Program-made: the position numbers and the translations under genes
Origin: Prochlorococcus marinus XMU1406
GTDB taxonomy: Bacteria > Cyanobacteriota > Cyanobacteriia > PCC-6307 > Cyanobiaceae
Direction: 5' to 3'
DNA length: 64,000 nt
Assembly (NCBI RefSeq): GCF_017696055.1
Contig: NZ_JAAORG010000003.1
Coordinates: forward strand, 516,955 to 580,954
In this document: positions 27,342 to 36,445 of the stretch, piece after piece
Layout of the letters: each line of letters starts with the position of its first letter
Position numbering within the stretch: the first letter of the stretch is position 1
Notes under the pieces: model-generated
Seen by the model: the letters and a program-made list of their open reading frames with translations, nothing else
Databases searched by the model: none
What the model was told of the DNA's origin: nothing

Positions 27342-29138
27342 ATGAGAAACAAAATTTGTGAAGAACTCAATAATACAGATATTGGTAAATTAGTTAATCT
27401 ATGCGGATGGGTAGATAGAAGAAGAGATCATGGTGGTGTAATTTTTATTGATTTAAGAGACCATAGTGGATTCTTACAAATAACTATTAACCCCGATGAT
27501 GGAGCAAATCTATTTAAACAGGCAGAAACTCTAAGGAATGAGACGGTAATAATGGTTAGCGGAATTATTAACGAAAGGCCAAAAGATTCAATAAATAAAA
27601 ATTTAAGTACTGGAGAGTTAGAGCTTAAGGTTAAAGATTTACAAATTCTCAACCAAATTAAACAAAACCTACCTTTTCCAGTATCTATACATGATTATGA
27701 AAATACAAAAGAGGAACTCAGATTAAAATATAGATACCTTGATTTAAGAAGGGGCAAATTACTAGAAAATTTAAAAACAAGACATAAAATTATTAAAGTT
27801 GCTAGAGAATTTCTTGATAATTTAGGATTTACAGAAGTAGAAACTCCATTACTTACAAAATCAACTCCAGAAGGAGCTCGCGATTTTCTTGTTCCTGCTC
27901 GTCTTTCAAATGGAGATTTTTTTGCTCTACCTCAATCCCCACAACTATTTAAACAACTTTTAATGGTTGGAGGCTTAGATAAGTATTATCAAATCGCAAA
28001 ATGTTTCCGTGATGAAGACTTAAGGGCAGATAGGCAGCCAGAGTTTACGCAATTAGATATTGAGATGAGCTTTATTAGTGAAGAAGAAATAATCTCTTTT
28101 AATGAAAGTCTTATAAAAAAAATATGGAAAGAAGTTTTAAATATTGATTTTGATAATGATTTTCCAAGAATGTCATGGCAAGCAGCAATGGATAATTACG
28201 GCACTGATAGACCAGACACTAGATATCAAATGTTATTAAAAGATTTAGGAGAAGTATTAGGAGATATTGGCTTTAATATTTTCACCAAGGCAATTAAGTC
28301 TGGAGGTTCTATAAAATCCATAACAATCAAAGGAGGTAATCTAAGTATTAGCAACGTAAGAATTAAACCCGGAGGTGATGTCTTCCAAGTAGCTCAAGAT
28401 GCAGGAGCTGGTGGTTTGGCCTTTATAAGAGTCAAAGGAGAAGAGCTTGAGACTATTGGGGCAATTAAAAATAATCTAAATGAAGAGCATATAGCTGATA
28501 TTTTAAGAATCACCGAAGCGCAAGATGGAGACTTAATCCTCTTGGGTGCTGGAGATAAAAGAATTGTCAACCAGTCATTAGATAGAGTGAGACAATACAT
28601 CGCAAAAGACTTAAATCTCATAGATAAAAGTAAATGGAATTTCTTATGGGTAACTGATTTCCCGATGTTTGAGAGAAATGAAGAGGAAAATAGATATGAA
28701 GCTTTACATCATCCTTTTTGTTCTCCAAAAAATATAAAATCTAAAGATCCTGAAAACTTGCAAAAAGAAATCGAGAACTCCATAGCAAATGCTTATGACT
28801 TAGTTCTTAATGGCTTGGAATTAGGAGGTGGCTCTTTACGTATTCATGAAGCGAACTTACAAAGAGAGGTTTTGAAAACAGTAGGACTTACTGCTAAAGA
28901 GATTAATGAAAAATTTGGATTTTTAATAGAAGCCTTAGAAATGGGTGCTCCTCCTCATGGTGGAATAGCGTTTGGATTAGATCGTATTACCATGCTGATC
29001 ATAGGTGCAGATTCAATCAGAGAAACCATTGCTTTTCCAAAAAATCAACAAGCAAAATGTCTTCTCACAAATGCGCCTTCAAATGTCTCAGAATCACAAT
29101 TAAAAGAATTAGATATTGAAATAACAATTGATGAATAA
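27342..29138 (+). CDS. aspS: Aspartyl-tRNA synthetase
   Basis: A class IIb synthetase of 598 residues with the bacterial GAD insertion domain. Visible are the N-terminal OB fold ([20 protein letters not shown]), motif 2 [18 protein letters not shown] near residue 213 and motif 3 [12 protein letters not shown] near 536. It may be discriminating (Asp only) or non-discriminating (Asp and Asn); the sequence alone was not enough to decide, and the presence of gatCAB or asnS elsewhere would settle it. It stands between gcvT and pyrG. Confidence 0.97.
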   Translation: MRNKICEELNNTDIGKLVNLCGWVDRRRDHGGVIFIDLRDHSGFLQITINPDDGANLFKQAETLRNETVIMVSGIINERPKDSINKNLSTGELELKVKDLQILNQIKQNLPFPVSIHDYENTKEELRLKYRYLDLRRGKLLENLKTRHKIIKVAREFLDNLGFTEVETPLLTKSTPEGARDFLVPARLSNGDFFALPQSPQLFKQLLMVGGLDKYYQIAKCFRDEDLRADRQPEFTQLDIEMSFISEEEIISFNESLIKKIWKEVLNIDFDNDFPRMSWQAAMDNYGTDRPDTRYQMLLKDLGEVLGDIGFNIFTKAIKSGGSIKSITIKGGNLSISNVRIKPGGDVFQVAQDAGAGGLAFIRVKGEELETIGAIKNNLNEEHIADILRITEAQDGDLILLGAGDKRIVNQSLDRVRQYIAKDLNLIDKSKWNFLWVTDFPMFERNEEENRYEALHHPFCSPKNIKSKDPENLQKEIENSIANAYDLVLNGLELGGGSLRIHEANLQREVLKTVGLTAKEINEKFGFLIEALEMGAPPHGGIAFGLDRITMLIIGADSIRETIAFPKNQQAKCLLTNAPSNVSESQLKELDIEITIDE

Positions 29139-29180
29139 GAATATATATGGATGTTCTAAAAGTTTTTTGTTTAAATAAAA

Positions 29181-29186
29181 TATAAT
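29181..29186 (+). promoter_or_regulatory. -10 box upstream of pyrG
   Basis: A perfect TATAAT lies in the 75-base gap between aspS and pyrG, 27 bases before the pyrG ATG. No TTGACA-like box is visible at the usual distance. It is the best -10 candidate noticed in this part of the window and would place the start of the pyrG-queE-queC-pabB-pabC transcript near 29193. Confidence 0.45.
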
Positions 29187-29213
29187 GAGGCAGTGCTTAA
29201 TTAAAAATATTTA

Positions 29214-30824
29214 ATGTCAAAATTTGTTTTTGTCACCGGAGGAGTAGTTTCTAGCATTGGTAAAGGAATTGTAGCTGCAAGCTTAGGTAGATTATTAAAG
29301 TCTAGAGGGTATAGTGTTTCAATATTAAAACTAGATCCATATCTAAATGTTGATCCAGGGACAATGAGTCCTTTTCAACATGGAGAAGTATTTGTAACCG
29401 AAGATGGGGCTGAAACCGATCTAGATTTAGGTCATTACGAAAGATTTACTGATACTGCAATGACTAGGTTGAATAGTGTAACAACGGGATCTATTTATCA
29501 AGCAGTTATTAATAAAGAAAGAAGAGGCAGTTATAACGGTGGAACTGTGCAAGTAATACCTCACATAACGGGAGAAATTAGAGAAAGGATTCATAGAGTA
29601 GCCGCTAACAGCAATGCAGATATTATTATTACTGAAATTGGTGGAACAGTTGGTGATATTGAATCTTTACCTTTTTTAGAGGCAATAAGAGAATTCAGAA
29701 ATGATGTCAATAGGAATGATGTTGCATACATACACGTAACATTACTTCCCTACATCAAAACATCTGGCGAAATAAAAACTAAGCCAACACAACATTCAGT
29801 AAAAGAATTAAGGTCAATTGGAATTCAGCCAGATTTACTTGTATGCCGGAGTGATAAATCAATAAATGAGGGCCTTAAAAAGAAACTTAGTGGATTTTGT
29901 GGAGTCAATATTACTTCAGTAATAGAAGCTTTAGACGCAGATAGTATTTATTCTGTGCCTCTTGCTTTAAAAAAAGAGGGTTTGTGCAAAGAAACTTTGA
30001 AGTATCTTGAACTAGAAGACAAAGAATGTGATTTGAAAAATTGGGAAGCACTAATTCACAATCTAAGAAATCCTGGAGATCCAATAAAAGTTGCTCTTGT
30101 AGGCAAATATATTGAACTTGGAGATGCATATTTATCTGTAGTTGAAGCTTTAAGACATGCATGCATTGAGAACAAGGCTTTATTAGATTTACATTGGGTA
30201 AGCGCTGAAATGATAGAAAAAGATTCAGCAGAAACTTACTTAAATGAAGTTGATGCAATTGTCGTACCTGGAGGATTTGGAAATAGAGGAGTTAATGGCA
30301 AAATTTCAGCTATAAAATTCGCAAGAGAAAAGAAGATTCCATTTTTAGGCCTGTGCCTTGGTATGCAATGTGCAGTTATAGAATGGGCTAGGAATGTAGC
30401 TAATCTTCCAGATGCATCTAGTTCTGAACTAGACCCAAATACTCCCAATCCAGTGATACATTTATTACCAGAACAGGAAGATGTAGTTGATTTAGGTGGG
30501 ACAATGAGACTTGGAGTTTATCCATGTCGATTGACAAACAATACAACTGGGAAAAACTTATATAATGAAGATGTTATTTATGAGAGACATCGCCATAGAT
30601 ACGAATTTAATAATTACTACAAACAAAGTTTTTTAAATTCCGGATACAAAATTAGTGGTACATCACCAGATGGCAGATTAGTTGAGTTAATTGAGTTAGA
30701 AAATCATCCTTACTTCTTAGCATGTCAATATCATCCTGAGTTTTTATCAAGGCCTGGCAAACCTCATCCTTTATTTCAAGGTTTAATACAAGCCTCTCAA
30801 GAAAAGTTAACTCAATCAAATTAA
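29214..30824 (+). CDS. pyrG: CTP synthase
   Basis: PyrG aminates UTP to CTP using glutamine and ATP. The 536-residue protein has the amidoligase domain starting [16 protein letters not shown] and the C-terminal class I glutamine amidotransferase domain with the nucleophile cysteine in FLGLCLGMQ near residue 380 and the HPEF triad end near 512. Length is normal. It probably leads an operon with queE (26 bases downstream of its stop), queC, pabB and pabC. Confidence 0.98.
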   Translation: MSKFVFVTGGVVSSIGKGIVAASLGRLLKSRGYSVSILKLDPYLNVDPGTMSPFQHGEVFVTEDGAETDLDLGHYERFTDTAMTRLNSVTTGSIYQAVINKERRGSYNGGTVQVIPHITGEIRERIHRVAANSNADIIITEIGGTVGDIESLPFLEAIREFRNDVNRNDVAYIHVTLLPYIKTSGEIKTKPTQHSVKELRSIGIQPDLLVCRSDKSINEGLKKKLSGFCGVNITSVIEALDADSIYSVPLALKKEGLCKETLKYLELEDKECDLKNWEALIHNLRNPGDPIKVALVGKYIELGDAYLSVVEALRHACIENKALLDLHWVSAEMIEKDSAETYLNEVDAIVVPGGFGNRGVNGKISAIKFAREKKIPFLGLCLGMQCAVIEWARNVANLPDASSSELDPNTPNPVIHLLPEQEDVVDLGGTMRLGVYPCRLTNNTTGKNLYNEDVIYERHRHRYEFNNYYKQSFLNSGYKISGTSPDGRLVELIELENHPYFLACQYHPEFLSRPGKPHPLFQGLIQASQEKLTQSN

Positions 30825-30850
30825 TATTCTTTATTTTTTTGAATGAAAAA

Positions 30851-31522
30851 ATGACAAATTTTTTACCCTTAGTCGAACAATTTCATTCATTACAAGGTGA
30901 AGGTTATCACGCTGGAAAAAGTGCTTTTTTTGTGAGGTTAGCAGGTTGTAAAGTTGGATGTTCGTGGTGCGATACCAAGAATTCATGGGATGAGAAGAAA
31001 TACCCCTCTATATCAATTGAAAAAATAATAGATCGCATAAAAATTGCTAGAGAGAAAGGAGCATCTTTTTGCGTTATTACAGGAGGAGAACCTTTACAAC
31101 ATAACTTGGATAATTTTTGCAAAGCCATAAAAAAAATGACGATAGGAGAAGGGCAAAACTCAATGAAGATTCATATTGAGACAAGTGGAGTTAATTCCAT
31201 ATCAGGAAGCTATGACTGGATTACTTTATCTCCTAAAAGACACTCACCTCCAAAAAATTATTTTTTAAAAAACTGTAATGAAATTAAAATAATCATAAAT
31301 GAAATAAAAGATATTGAATTTGCTATTCAAATAAAAAAAGAAACTTTAAAACAACATCCACTCTCTAAAATCGAAGATGGCTTAAAAAAAGAAGATAAAG
31401 TTTTTTATTTACAGCCAGCATGGAATAATGCGAATGGGTTTTCTCTTGCTATTGATTTCGTCAAAAATAATCCCGATTGGAAATTGAGCCTTCAAACTCA
31501 CAAATACTTAAAAATTAAATGA
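30851..31522 (+). CDS. queE: 7-carboxy-7-deazaguanine synthase QueE
   Basis: A radical-SAM enzyme that rearranges 6-carboxytetrahydropterin to 7-carboxy-7-deazaguanine on the queuosine path. The 223-residue protein shows EQFHSLQGEGYHAGKSAFFV near residue 9 and the cluster motif CKVGCSWC (a C-x3-C-x2-C form) near 33, then GGEPL near 79. I chose ATG 30851 because MTNFLPLVEQ matches the family; the in-frame TTG at 30839 would add four residues. queC follows 6 bases after its stop, and the two act in consecutive steps. Confidence 0.92.
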   Translation: MTNFLPLVEQFHSLQGEGYHAGKSAFFVRLAGCKVGCSWCDTKNSWDEKKYPSISIEKIIDRIKIAREKGASFCVITGGEPLQHNLDNFCKAIKKMTIGEGQNSMKIHIETSGVNSISGSYDWITLSPKRHSPPKNYFLKNCNEIKIIINEIKDIEFAIQIKKETLKQHPLSKIEDGLKKEDKVFYLQPAWNNANGFSLAIDFVKNNPDWKLSLQTHKYLKIK

Positions 31523-31528
31523 AATTAT

Positions 31529-32203
31529 ATGATTCTTAAAAACAAATCGATAGTAGTTTTATTATCTGGAGGTTTAGATTCTTCTACAGTAACTGGTATC
31601 GCAAAAAAATCAGAAGCTAAAATTTTTGGCCTTTCATTTGACTACGGTCAACGTCATAAAAAAGAATTAAATTCTGCGTCAATAATTGCAAAACACTTTG
31701 ATATCGAAGAATTTAAAATTATTAAGCTTGACTTATCTTTATGGGGAGGCTCTTCATTAACTGATACTCAAAAAAATATTCCAATAGAAGGAGTACAAAC
31801 TAATAAAATTCCTAATACTTATGTTCCTGGGAGAAATACTATATTTATTTCCGTTGCACTAAGTTACGCCGAAGCAATAAATGCTGATTTTATAGGATTA
31901 GGAGTTAATGCACTGGATTATTCTGGTTATCCAGATTGCAGACCTGACTACATTAAAAAATTTCAAGAATTAGCAGATTTAGCCAATAAAAGAGGAAGAG
32001 AAAATAACCCAATAAAACTTTGGACACCACTATTAGATCTAAATAAAGAGGAAATTATTAAATTAGCTTTTGACAATCATGTCCCTTTAGATAAAACATG
32101 GAGTTGTTATTCAGGAAATTCAAAACCATGCGGTAAGTGTGATAGCTGCAGAATTAGAAATGCCGCTTATGAAAAATGGCTCAATAACAATAATAAAAAA
32201 TGA
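31529..32203 (+). CDS. queC: 7-cyano-7-deazaguanine (preQ0) synthase QueC
   Basis: QueC turns 7-carboxy-7-deazaguanine into preQ0 with ATP and ammonia. The 224-residue protein has the PP-loop LSGGLDSST near residue 13, a YGQRHKKEL segment, PGRNTIF, and a C-terminal zinc site formed by CYSGNSKPCGKCDSC near 190. It is directly behind queE, and its TGA overlaps the pabB ATG (ATGA), so queuosine and folate genes are translationally coupled here. Confidence 0.95.
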   Translation: MILKNKSIVVLLSGGLDSSTVTGIAKKSEAKIFGLSFDYGQRHKKELNSASIIAKHFDIEEFKIIKLDLSLWGGSSLTDTQKNIPIEGVQTNKIPNTYVPGRNTIFISVALSYAEAINADFIGLGVNALDYSGYPDCRPDYIKKFQELADLANKRGRENNPIKLWTPLLDLNKEEIIKLAFDNHVPLDKTWSCYSGNSKPCGKCDSCRIRNAAYEKWLNNNNKK

Positions 32204-33519
32204 AAATAAAAAAAATAATTCTAGAAAATTGGATAGATCCAGCACTGATTACGCATCACATAACAAAAAAATTCGGAGATAAAGGATTAGCTTGGCTAGA
32301 TAGTGATGGTAAAGAAAATGGAGAATGGTCAATAATAGGAATTAAACCTAAAAAAATAATTCAATCAAGAGATATTAACAACTTAGACAAAACTAATAAT
32401 CCCTTTAACAATTTAAAAAATATTGAAAAAGGATTTTGGATCGGATGGTTAAGTTATGAAGCTGGAATTTACATAGAACCAAAAAACCCATGGCGAAAAT
32501 CTGATATGGCAACTTTATGGATTGCATCATATGATCCAATAATTAAATGTAATCTAATAAAAAAAGAAATAATTATCGAAGGCACAAACTCATCTGAACT
32601 GATGAATTATAGAAATATAATCAACAATATTAAAAGTATTGAAGAAGAAAATATTATTAAAACGAATTTGAATTTTGATTTTTCAAAAATTAATTTAGAC
32701 GAAATGGCCGAAAAATTTCAGAAAAATATTTTAAAATTGAAAAAATTAATTTCACTAGGGGATTTATTTCAAGCGAATCTAACAACTAAATGCGAAATTG
32801 AATCTTCTAAAAACTATAATCCTCTAGATATTTATTTAAAAATAAGAAGGAAATTAAGGGCTCCCTTTGGAGGAATAATAATTAATGATAATAATAATTT
32901 TAAAGAGGCGGTATTATCTACCTCGCCAGAAAGATTTATAAAAATAGATAATAAAAATTTTGTAGAATCAAGACCTATCAAAGGAACTAGATCCAGAGAT
33001 AAGGATTTGAATCAAGACTCACTTAATGCTATCGATTTAATAACGAACGAAAAAGATAGAGCCGAAAATATTATGATTGTGGACCTAATAAGAAATGATT
33101 TAAGTAAAGTTTGCGAAACAGGAAGTATTATTGTGCCAGAAATATTAAAACTTGAAAGTTTCTTAAAAGTTCATCATCTAACTTCAGTAATCAGAGGCAA
33201 ATTAAAAAAAGACAAGAACTGGATTGATTTACTAAAAGCTTGTTGGCCTGGGGGCTCTATAACTGGAGCACCTAAATTAAGATCATGCCAAAGACTTTTT
33301 GAATTAGAAGAATGTGAACGTGGACCATACTGTGGCTCATTTTTGAAGCTTGACTGGAATGGAGAGTTTGACAGCAATATACTAATAAGATCATTTTTAA
33401 TTAAAGACAAAAAAATCAATATATATGCTGGTTGCGGAATAGTTATTGACTCAAAGCCTGAAGAGGAAACTAATGAACTAAAGTGGAAACTTTTACCATT
33501 AATTGATTCACTAAAATGA
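32200..33519 (+). CDS. pabB: Aminodeoxychorismate synthase component I (PabB)
   Basis: A chorismate-binding enzyme of 439 residues with GDLFQANLT near residue 187, VDLIRNDLSKVCE near 289 and GGSITGAPK near 351. The segment SRPIKGTRSR near 257 has lysine where anthranilate synthase TrpE has alanine (PIAGT); that lysine is a hallmark of PabB, so the product is 4-amino-4-deoxychorismate for folate rather than anthranilate. It overlaps queC upstream and pabC downstream by 4 bases each. The glutaminase partner PabA/TrpG is not in this window. Confidence 0.88.
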   Translation: MKIKKIILENWIDPALITHHITKKFGDKGLAWLDSDGKENGEWSIIGIKPKKIIQSRDINNLDKTNNPFNNLKNIEKGFWIGWLSYEAGIYIEPKNPWRKSDMATLWIASYDPIIKCNLIKKEIIIEGTNSSELMNYRNIINNIKSIEEENIIKTNLNFDFSKINLDEMAEKFQKNILKLKKLISLGDLFQANLTTKCEIESSKNYNPLDIYLKIRRKLRAPFGGIIINDNNNFKEAVLSTSPERFIKIDNKNFVESRPIKGTRSRDKDLNQDSLNAIDLITNEKDRAENIMIVDLIRNDLSKVCETGSIIVPEILKLESFLKVHHLTSVIRGKLKKDKNWIDLLKACWPGGSITGAPKLRSCQRLFELEECERGPYCGSFLKLDWNGEFDSNILIRSFLIKDKKINIYAGCGIVIDSKPEEETNELKWKLLPLIDSLK

Positions 33520-34343
33520 TTGAAACATTAGGCTGGCACAAGGATCAATGGTTAGATATTGATAGAATATTTATCGCTGCTAATAATAGAGGATTAAAAT
33601 TTGCTGATGGTATATTTGAAACCATTTTGATAAAGGAAAACAAACCTATTCTTTTTGATGAACATCTGAAAAGGTTAGAAAAAAGTAGCAAAATTTTAAA
33701 TATTAATTTCAAACTTAATAAATTAACTTTGAGACAAATCATTCATGATGGAATTAGGAAGTTATCCCTTAAGAATGATCAATTTGCTTCAGTAAGAATA
33801 AACTATAGTCGAGGAACTAATGAAGGTCGAAAACTAACAATTGATAGCACTTTAGATACAAAAGATTTAGATAATTTATGGCTTGAGTTCTATAGAATAA
33901 AACCAAATTTTAATCCGATAAGCGTTTTTATTAGTCAAACGGAAAAAATAAATGAATTCAGTCTTATAAGTAAATGCAAAACATTTTCATATAATCAGGC
34001 AATACAAGTTTTGACAGAAGCTAATGAAAAATCATTTGATGATTCTATCCTGTTGAATACGTCAGGTGAACTTTGTTGTGGAAGTACATTTAATCTTCTA
34101 ATTAAAAGAAATAATCAATGGATAACACCTAGAAAAGAGAGCGGCTGTTTAGAGGGGATTATGGTTTCTAAAGCTTTAAAATTGAAAATTGTAAAAGAAG
34201 AATTAATTCCTCCAGAATTTCAGAATGATGACATAATAGTTGCTATTAATAGCTTATCTTGCAGACAAATTAATCAAGTTAATGATTTAAAGCTTAATCC
34301 TAAATTCGATCCAATTTATTTTTGGGATTTATTATATAGTTGA
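33516..34343 (+). CDS. pabC: Class IV aminotransferase, probable aminodeoxychorismate lyase (PabC)
   Basis: The 275-residue protein is a fold-type IV PLP enzyme. FADGIFETILI near residue 29, FDEHLKRLEKS near 47, the likely PLP-lysine segment SKCKTFSYNQAI near 150 and a SGELCCGSTFN glycine turn near 185 are visible. Branched-chain or D-amino acid aminotransferases share this fold, but the ATGA overlap with pabB favours PabC, which forms p-aminobenzoate. The last 28 bases overlap the convergent cobA gene. Confidence 0.82.
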   Translation: MIETLGWHKDQWLDIDRIFIAANNRGLKFADGIFETILIKENKPILFDEHLKRLEKSSKILNINFKLNKLTLRQIIHDGIRKLSLKNDQFASVRINYSRGTNEGRKLTIDSTLDTKDLDNLWLEFYRIKPNFNPISVFISQTEKINEFSLISKCKTFSYNQAIQVLTEANEKSFDDSILLNTSGELCCGSTFNLLIKRNNQWITPRKESGCLEGIMVSKALKLKIVKEELIPPEFQNDDIIVAINSLSCRQINQVNDLKLNPKFDPIYFWDLLYS

Positions 34344-35131
34344 ACTTTATTAATATCTGGTAAATAGACATCAGATACTTTAGTTATATTGTTATTAACC
34401 TTAAATTCAACAATTTTTCCAATAATGATAATTGATGGAGCTAAAAATTCTTTATCTTTGATTTTATCTGCGAGATTATCTAATTTCTCAATAAAACATT
34501 TTTGATTTTTCAAAGTAGCTTCCTGGATCACAGCACATTTTGTATGCTTACATAAGCCGCCTAAAATTAATTCCTCTACAATAAATTCAATATTTTTTAT
34601 ACCCATAAAAATAACTAAGCTATCTGAAGATTTAGCTAAATCTCTCCAATTGACGCTCTTTTGAGCCTTATCAACATGCTCATGGCCAGTTACGAAAGTT
34701 ACAGAACTCGCAGCATCTCTATGGGTAAGTGGAATGCCAAAATATGTGGGTGCAGCTATACCAGAAGTAATACCAGGCACTATTTCAACTGAAACTCCAT
34801 TTTTTTCTAAAAACGATACTTCTTCGCCACCCCTAGAAAAGACAAATGGATCTCCCCCTTTAAGCCTTACAACATTTTTGCCTTCTTTTGCCAATTTCAA
34901 AATAAGATCATTAGTTTCAGCCTGAGGTACAGAACACTTCCCAGCTCTTTTACCTACATGGAAAATTTCTGTATTTTTTCCCGCCTCTTTTGTTATTTCA
35001 TCAGGTATTAAAGCATCATGAACTAATGCATCACAATTTTTTAATAGGCGTAAAGCTTTAAGAGTTAAAAGCTCAGGGTCACCAGGACCTGCTCCAACTA
35101 AATAAACAATGCCGGGCACAATAATCTCCAT
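34316..35131 (-). CDS. cobA: Uroporphyrinogen-III C-methyltransferase
   Basis: This SAM-dependent enzyme makes precorrin-2, the branch point to cobalamin and siroheme. Motifs seen are the N-terminal VYLVGAGPGDPELLTLKALR near residue 10, GGDPFVFSRGGEE near 90 and GIPLTHRDAASSVTFVTGH near 130. The 271-residue size is that of the stand-alone enzyme without the CysG oxidase domain. ATG 35131 is preferred over in-frame TTG 35137. Only 30 bases separate it from the divergent transporter gene, and its 3' end overlaps pabC. Confidence 0.95.
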   Translation of the reverse strand: MEIIVPGIVYLVGAGPGDPELLTLKALRLLKNCDALVHDALIPDEITKEAGKNTEIFHVGKRAGKCSVPQAETNDLILKLAKEGKNVVRLKGGDPFVFSRGGEEVSFLEKNGVSVEIVPGITSGIAAPTYFGIPLTHRDAASSVTFVTGHEHVDKAQKSVNWRDLAKSSDSLVIFMGIKNIEFIVEELILGGLCKHTKCAVIQEATLKNQKCFIEKLDNLADKIKDKEFLAPSIIIIGKIVEFKVNNNITKVSDVYLPDINKVQLYNKSQK

Positions 35132-35161
35132 TAACAAGTATGGTAGTAGAAGTAAATCGGA

Positions 35162-36445
35162 ATGAAGGTAAATATTGTGAAAAAAAGTTTATTAAAACCA
35201 AATAAAAAATTTACTCTCCTTAGTGCGTTTATCACTCTTCTAAATGATCGTTTAAGTGAAAGTATACTGTTACCTATATTACCCTCTTTTGTTTTACTTT
35301 TTGACTCCAAAGCAAGTACATATGGTTTATTATCATGCACTTACCAATTAGCTCAATTTACAGCTTCTCCTTTTATAGGACTTATGAGTGATAGATATGG
35401 AAGAAGACCTGTCACTCTTTTTTGTATTACTGGTTCAGTAATAGGAATATCAATATTATCTTTTACGGTTCTTTTTAATTGGTCAAATTCAATAGCCTCT
35501 ATCCCATTATTTTTATTATTTTTAGCGAGATTAATTGACGGTTTAAGTGGAGGGACTGCAGCTACTGCAACAACAATTCTTGCAGATATTTCAAGCCCTG
35601 AAAAAAGAGCAAAAACATTTGGTCTGATTGGTGTAGCTTTTGGTTTAAGTTTTTTCTTAGGGAATATTTTTGTTGTAATTTTTGCAAAAAATACAAATAA
35701 TAATTTTATTATTCCAGTTTTGATAGCCTCAATCATTCCAATAATAAATTTCCTCCTTGTATTTTTTTACTTACCAGAAACCAAGCCTAATAGTGACTCA
35801 AATAAATCAAAAACTATTTTAAAAAACCCTTTAAAAGAGCTATTCACGGTTTTCAAAGAAGAAAAGATTAAAAAATTATCATTAGCTTTTTTTATTTACT
35901 TTATTGCTTTTACTGGGTTGACCAATATCCTTATATTTTTCCTTCAAGAATCTTTAAACTGGACGACCAAAGCATCAAGTGGAACTCTTGTTGTAGTAGG
36001 AATCATTGCAATTATCGTTCAGGGAGGATTAATTGGACCTCTGGTAAAGCAATTTGGCGAAATGCGATTAACACTTATCGGATCAGGCTTCATTCTTGTG
36101 GCATGTACTCTTTTAATAACTTCTCCAAAAGCAAATGCGACAATTAATATTTATTCAGCTGTTTCATTTTTAGCCATTGGGGCAGGGTTAATTACGCCCA
36201 CCTTAAGAGCACTGATATCAAGGAAATTAGACGTTGATAAACAAGGGTCAATTTTAAGTAATCTTCAAGGTCTACAGAGTCTTGGAGGAGTTTTAGGAAT
36301 TGCAATGGCAGGAAGGGTTTATGATAGTTTTGGTCCTAAATCACCTTTTATAGCAGGTTCCGTTATCTTACTTTTCATGATATACCTTATTGCAGAGGGT
36401 AAAAGTAATAATTCTTTTAACAATCAAGAATCAAAAGTACTTTAA
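35162..36445 (+). CDS. Major facilitator superfamily transporter
   Basis: A 427-residue inner-membrane protein with about twelve hydrophobic segments. The loop-2/3 motif LMSDRYGRRPVTLF near residue 73 is the MFS motif A, and the overall pattern is like drug or metabolite exporters of the 12-helix group. The substrate cannot be read from sequence. Its stop overlaps the ppk start by one base (TAATG), so ppk may be translated with it. Confidence 0.88.
   Translation: MKVNIVKKSLLKPNKKFTLLSAFITLLNDRLSESILLPILPSFVLLFDSKASTYGLLSCTYQLAQFTASPFIGLMSDRYGRRPVTLFCITGSVIGISILSFTVLFNWSNSIASIPLFLLFLARLIDGLSGGTAATATTILADISSPEKRAKTFGLIGVAFGLSFFLGNIFVVIFAKNTNNNFIIPVLIASIIPIINFLLVFFYLPETKPNSDSNKSKTILKNPLKELFTVFKEEKIKKLSLAFFIYFIAFTGLTNILIFFLQESLNWTTKASSGTLVVVGIIAIIVQGGLIGPLVKQFGEMRLTLIGSGFILVACTLLITSPKANATINIYSAVSFLAIGAGLITPTLRALISRKLDVDKQGSILSNLQGLQSLGGVLGIAMAGRVYDSFGPKSPFIAGSVILLFMIYLIAEGKSNNSFNNQESKVL

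Noticed and set aside
35353..35736. 127-codon minus-strand frame inside the transporter
   Set aside because: It mirrors the hydrophobic codons of the membrane protein and has no independent support.
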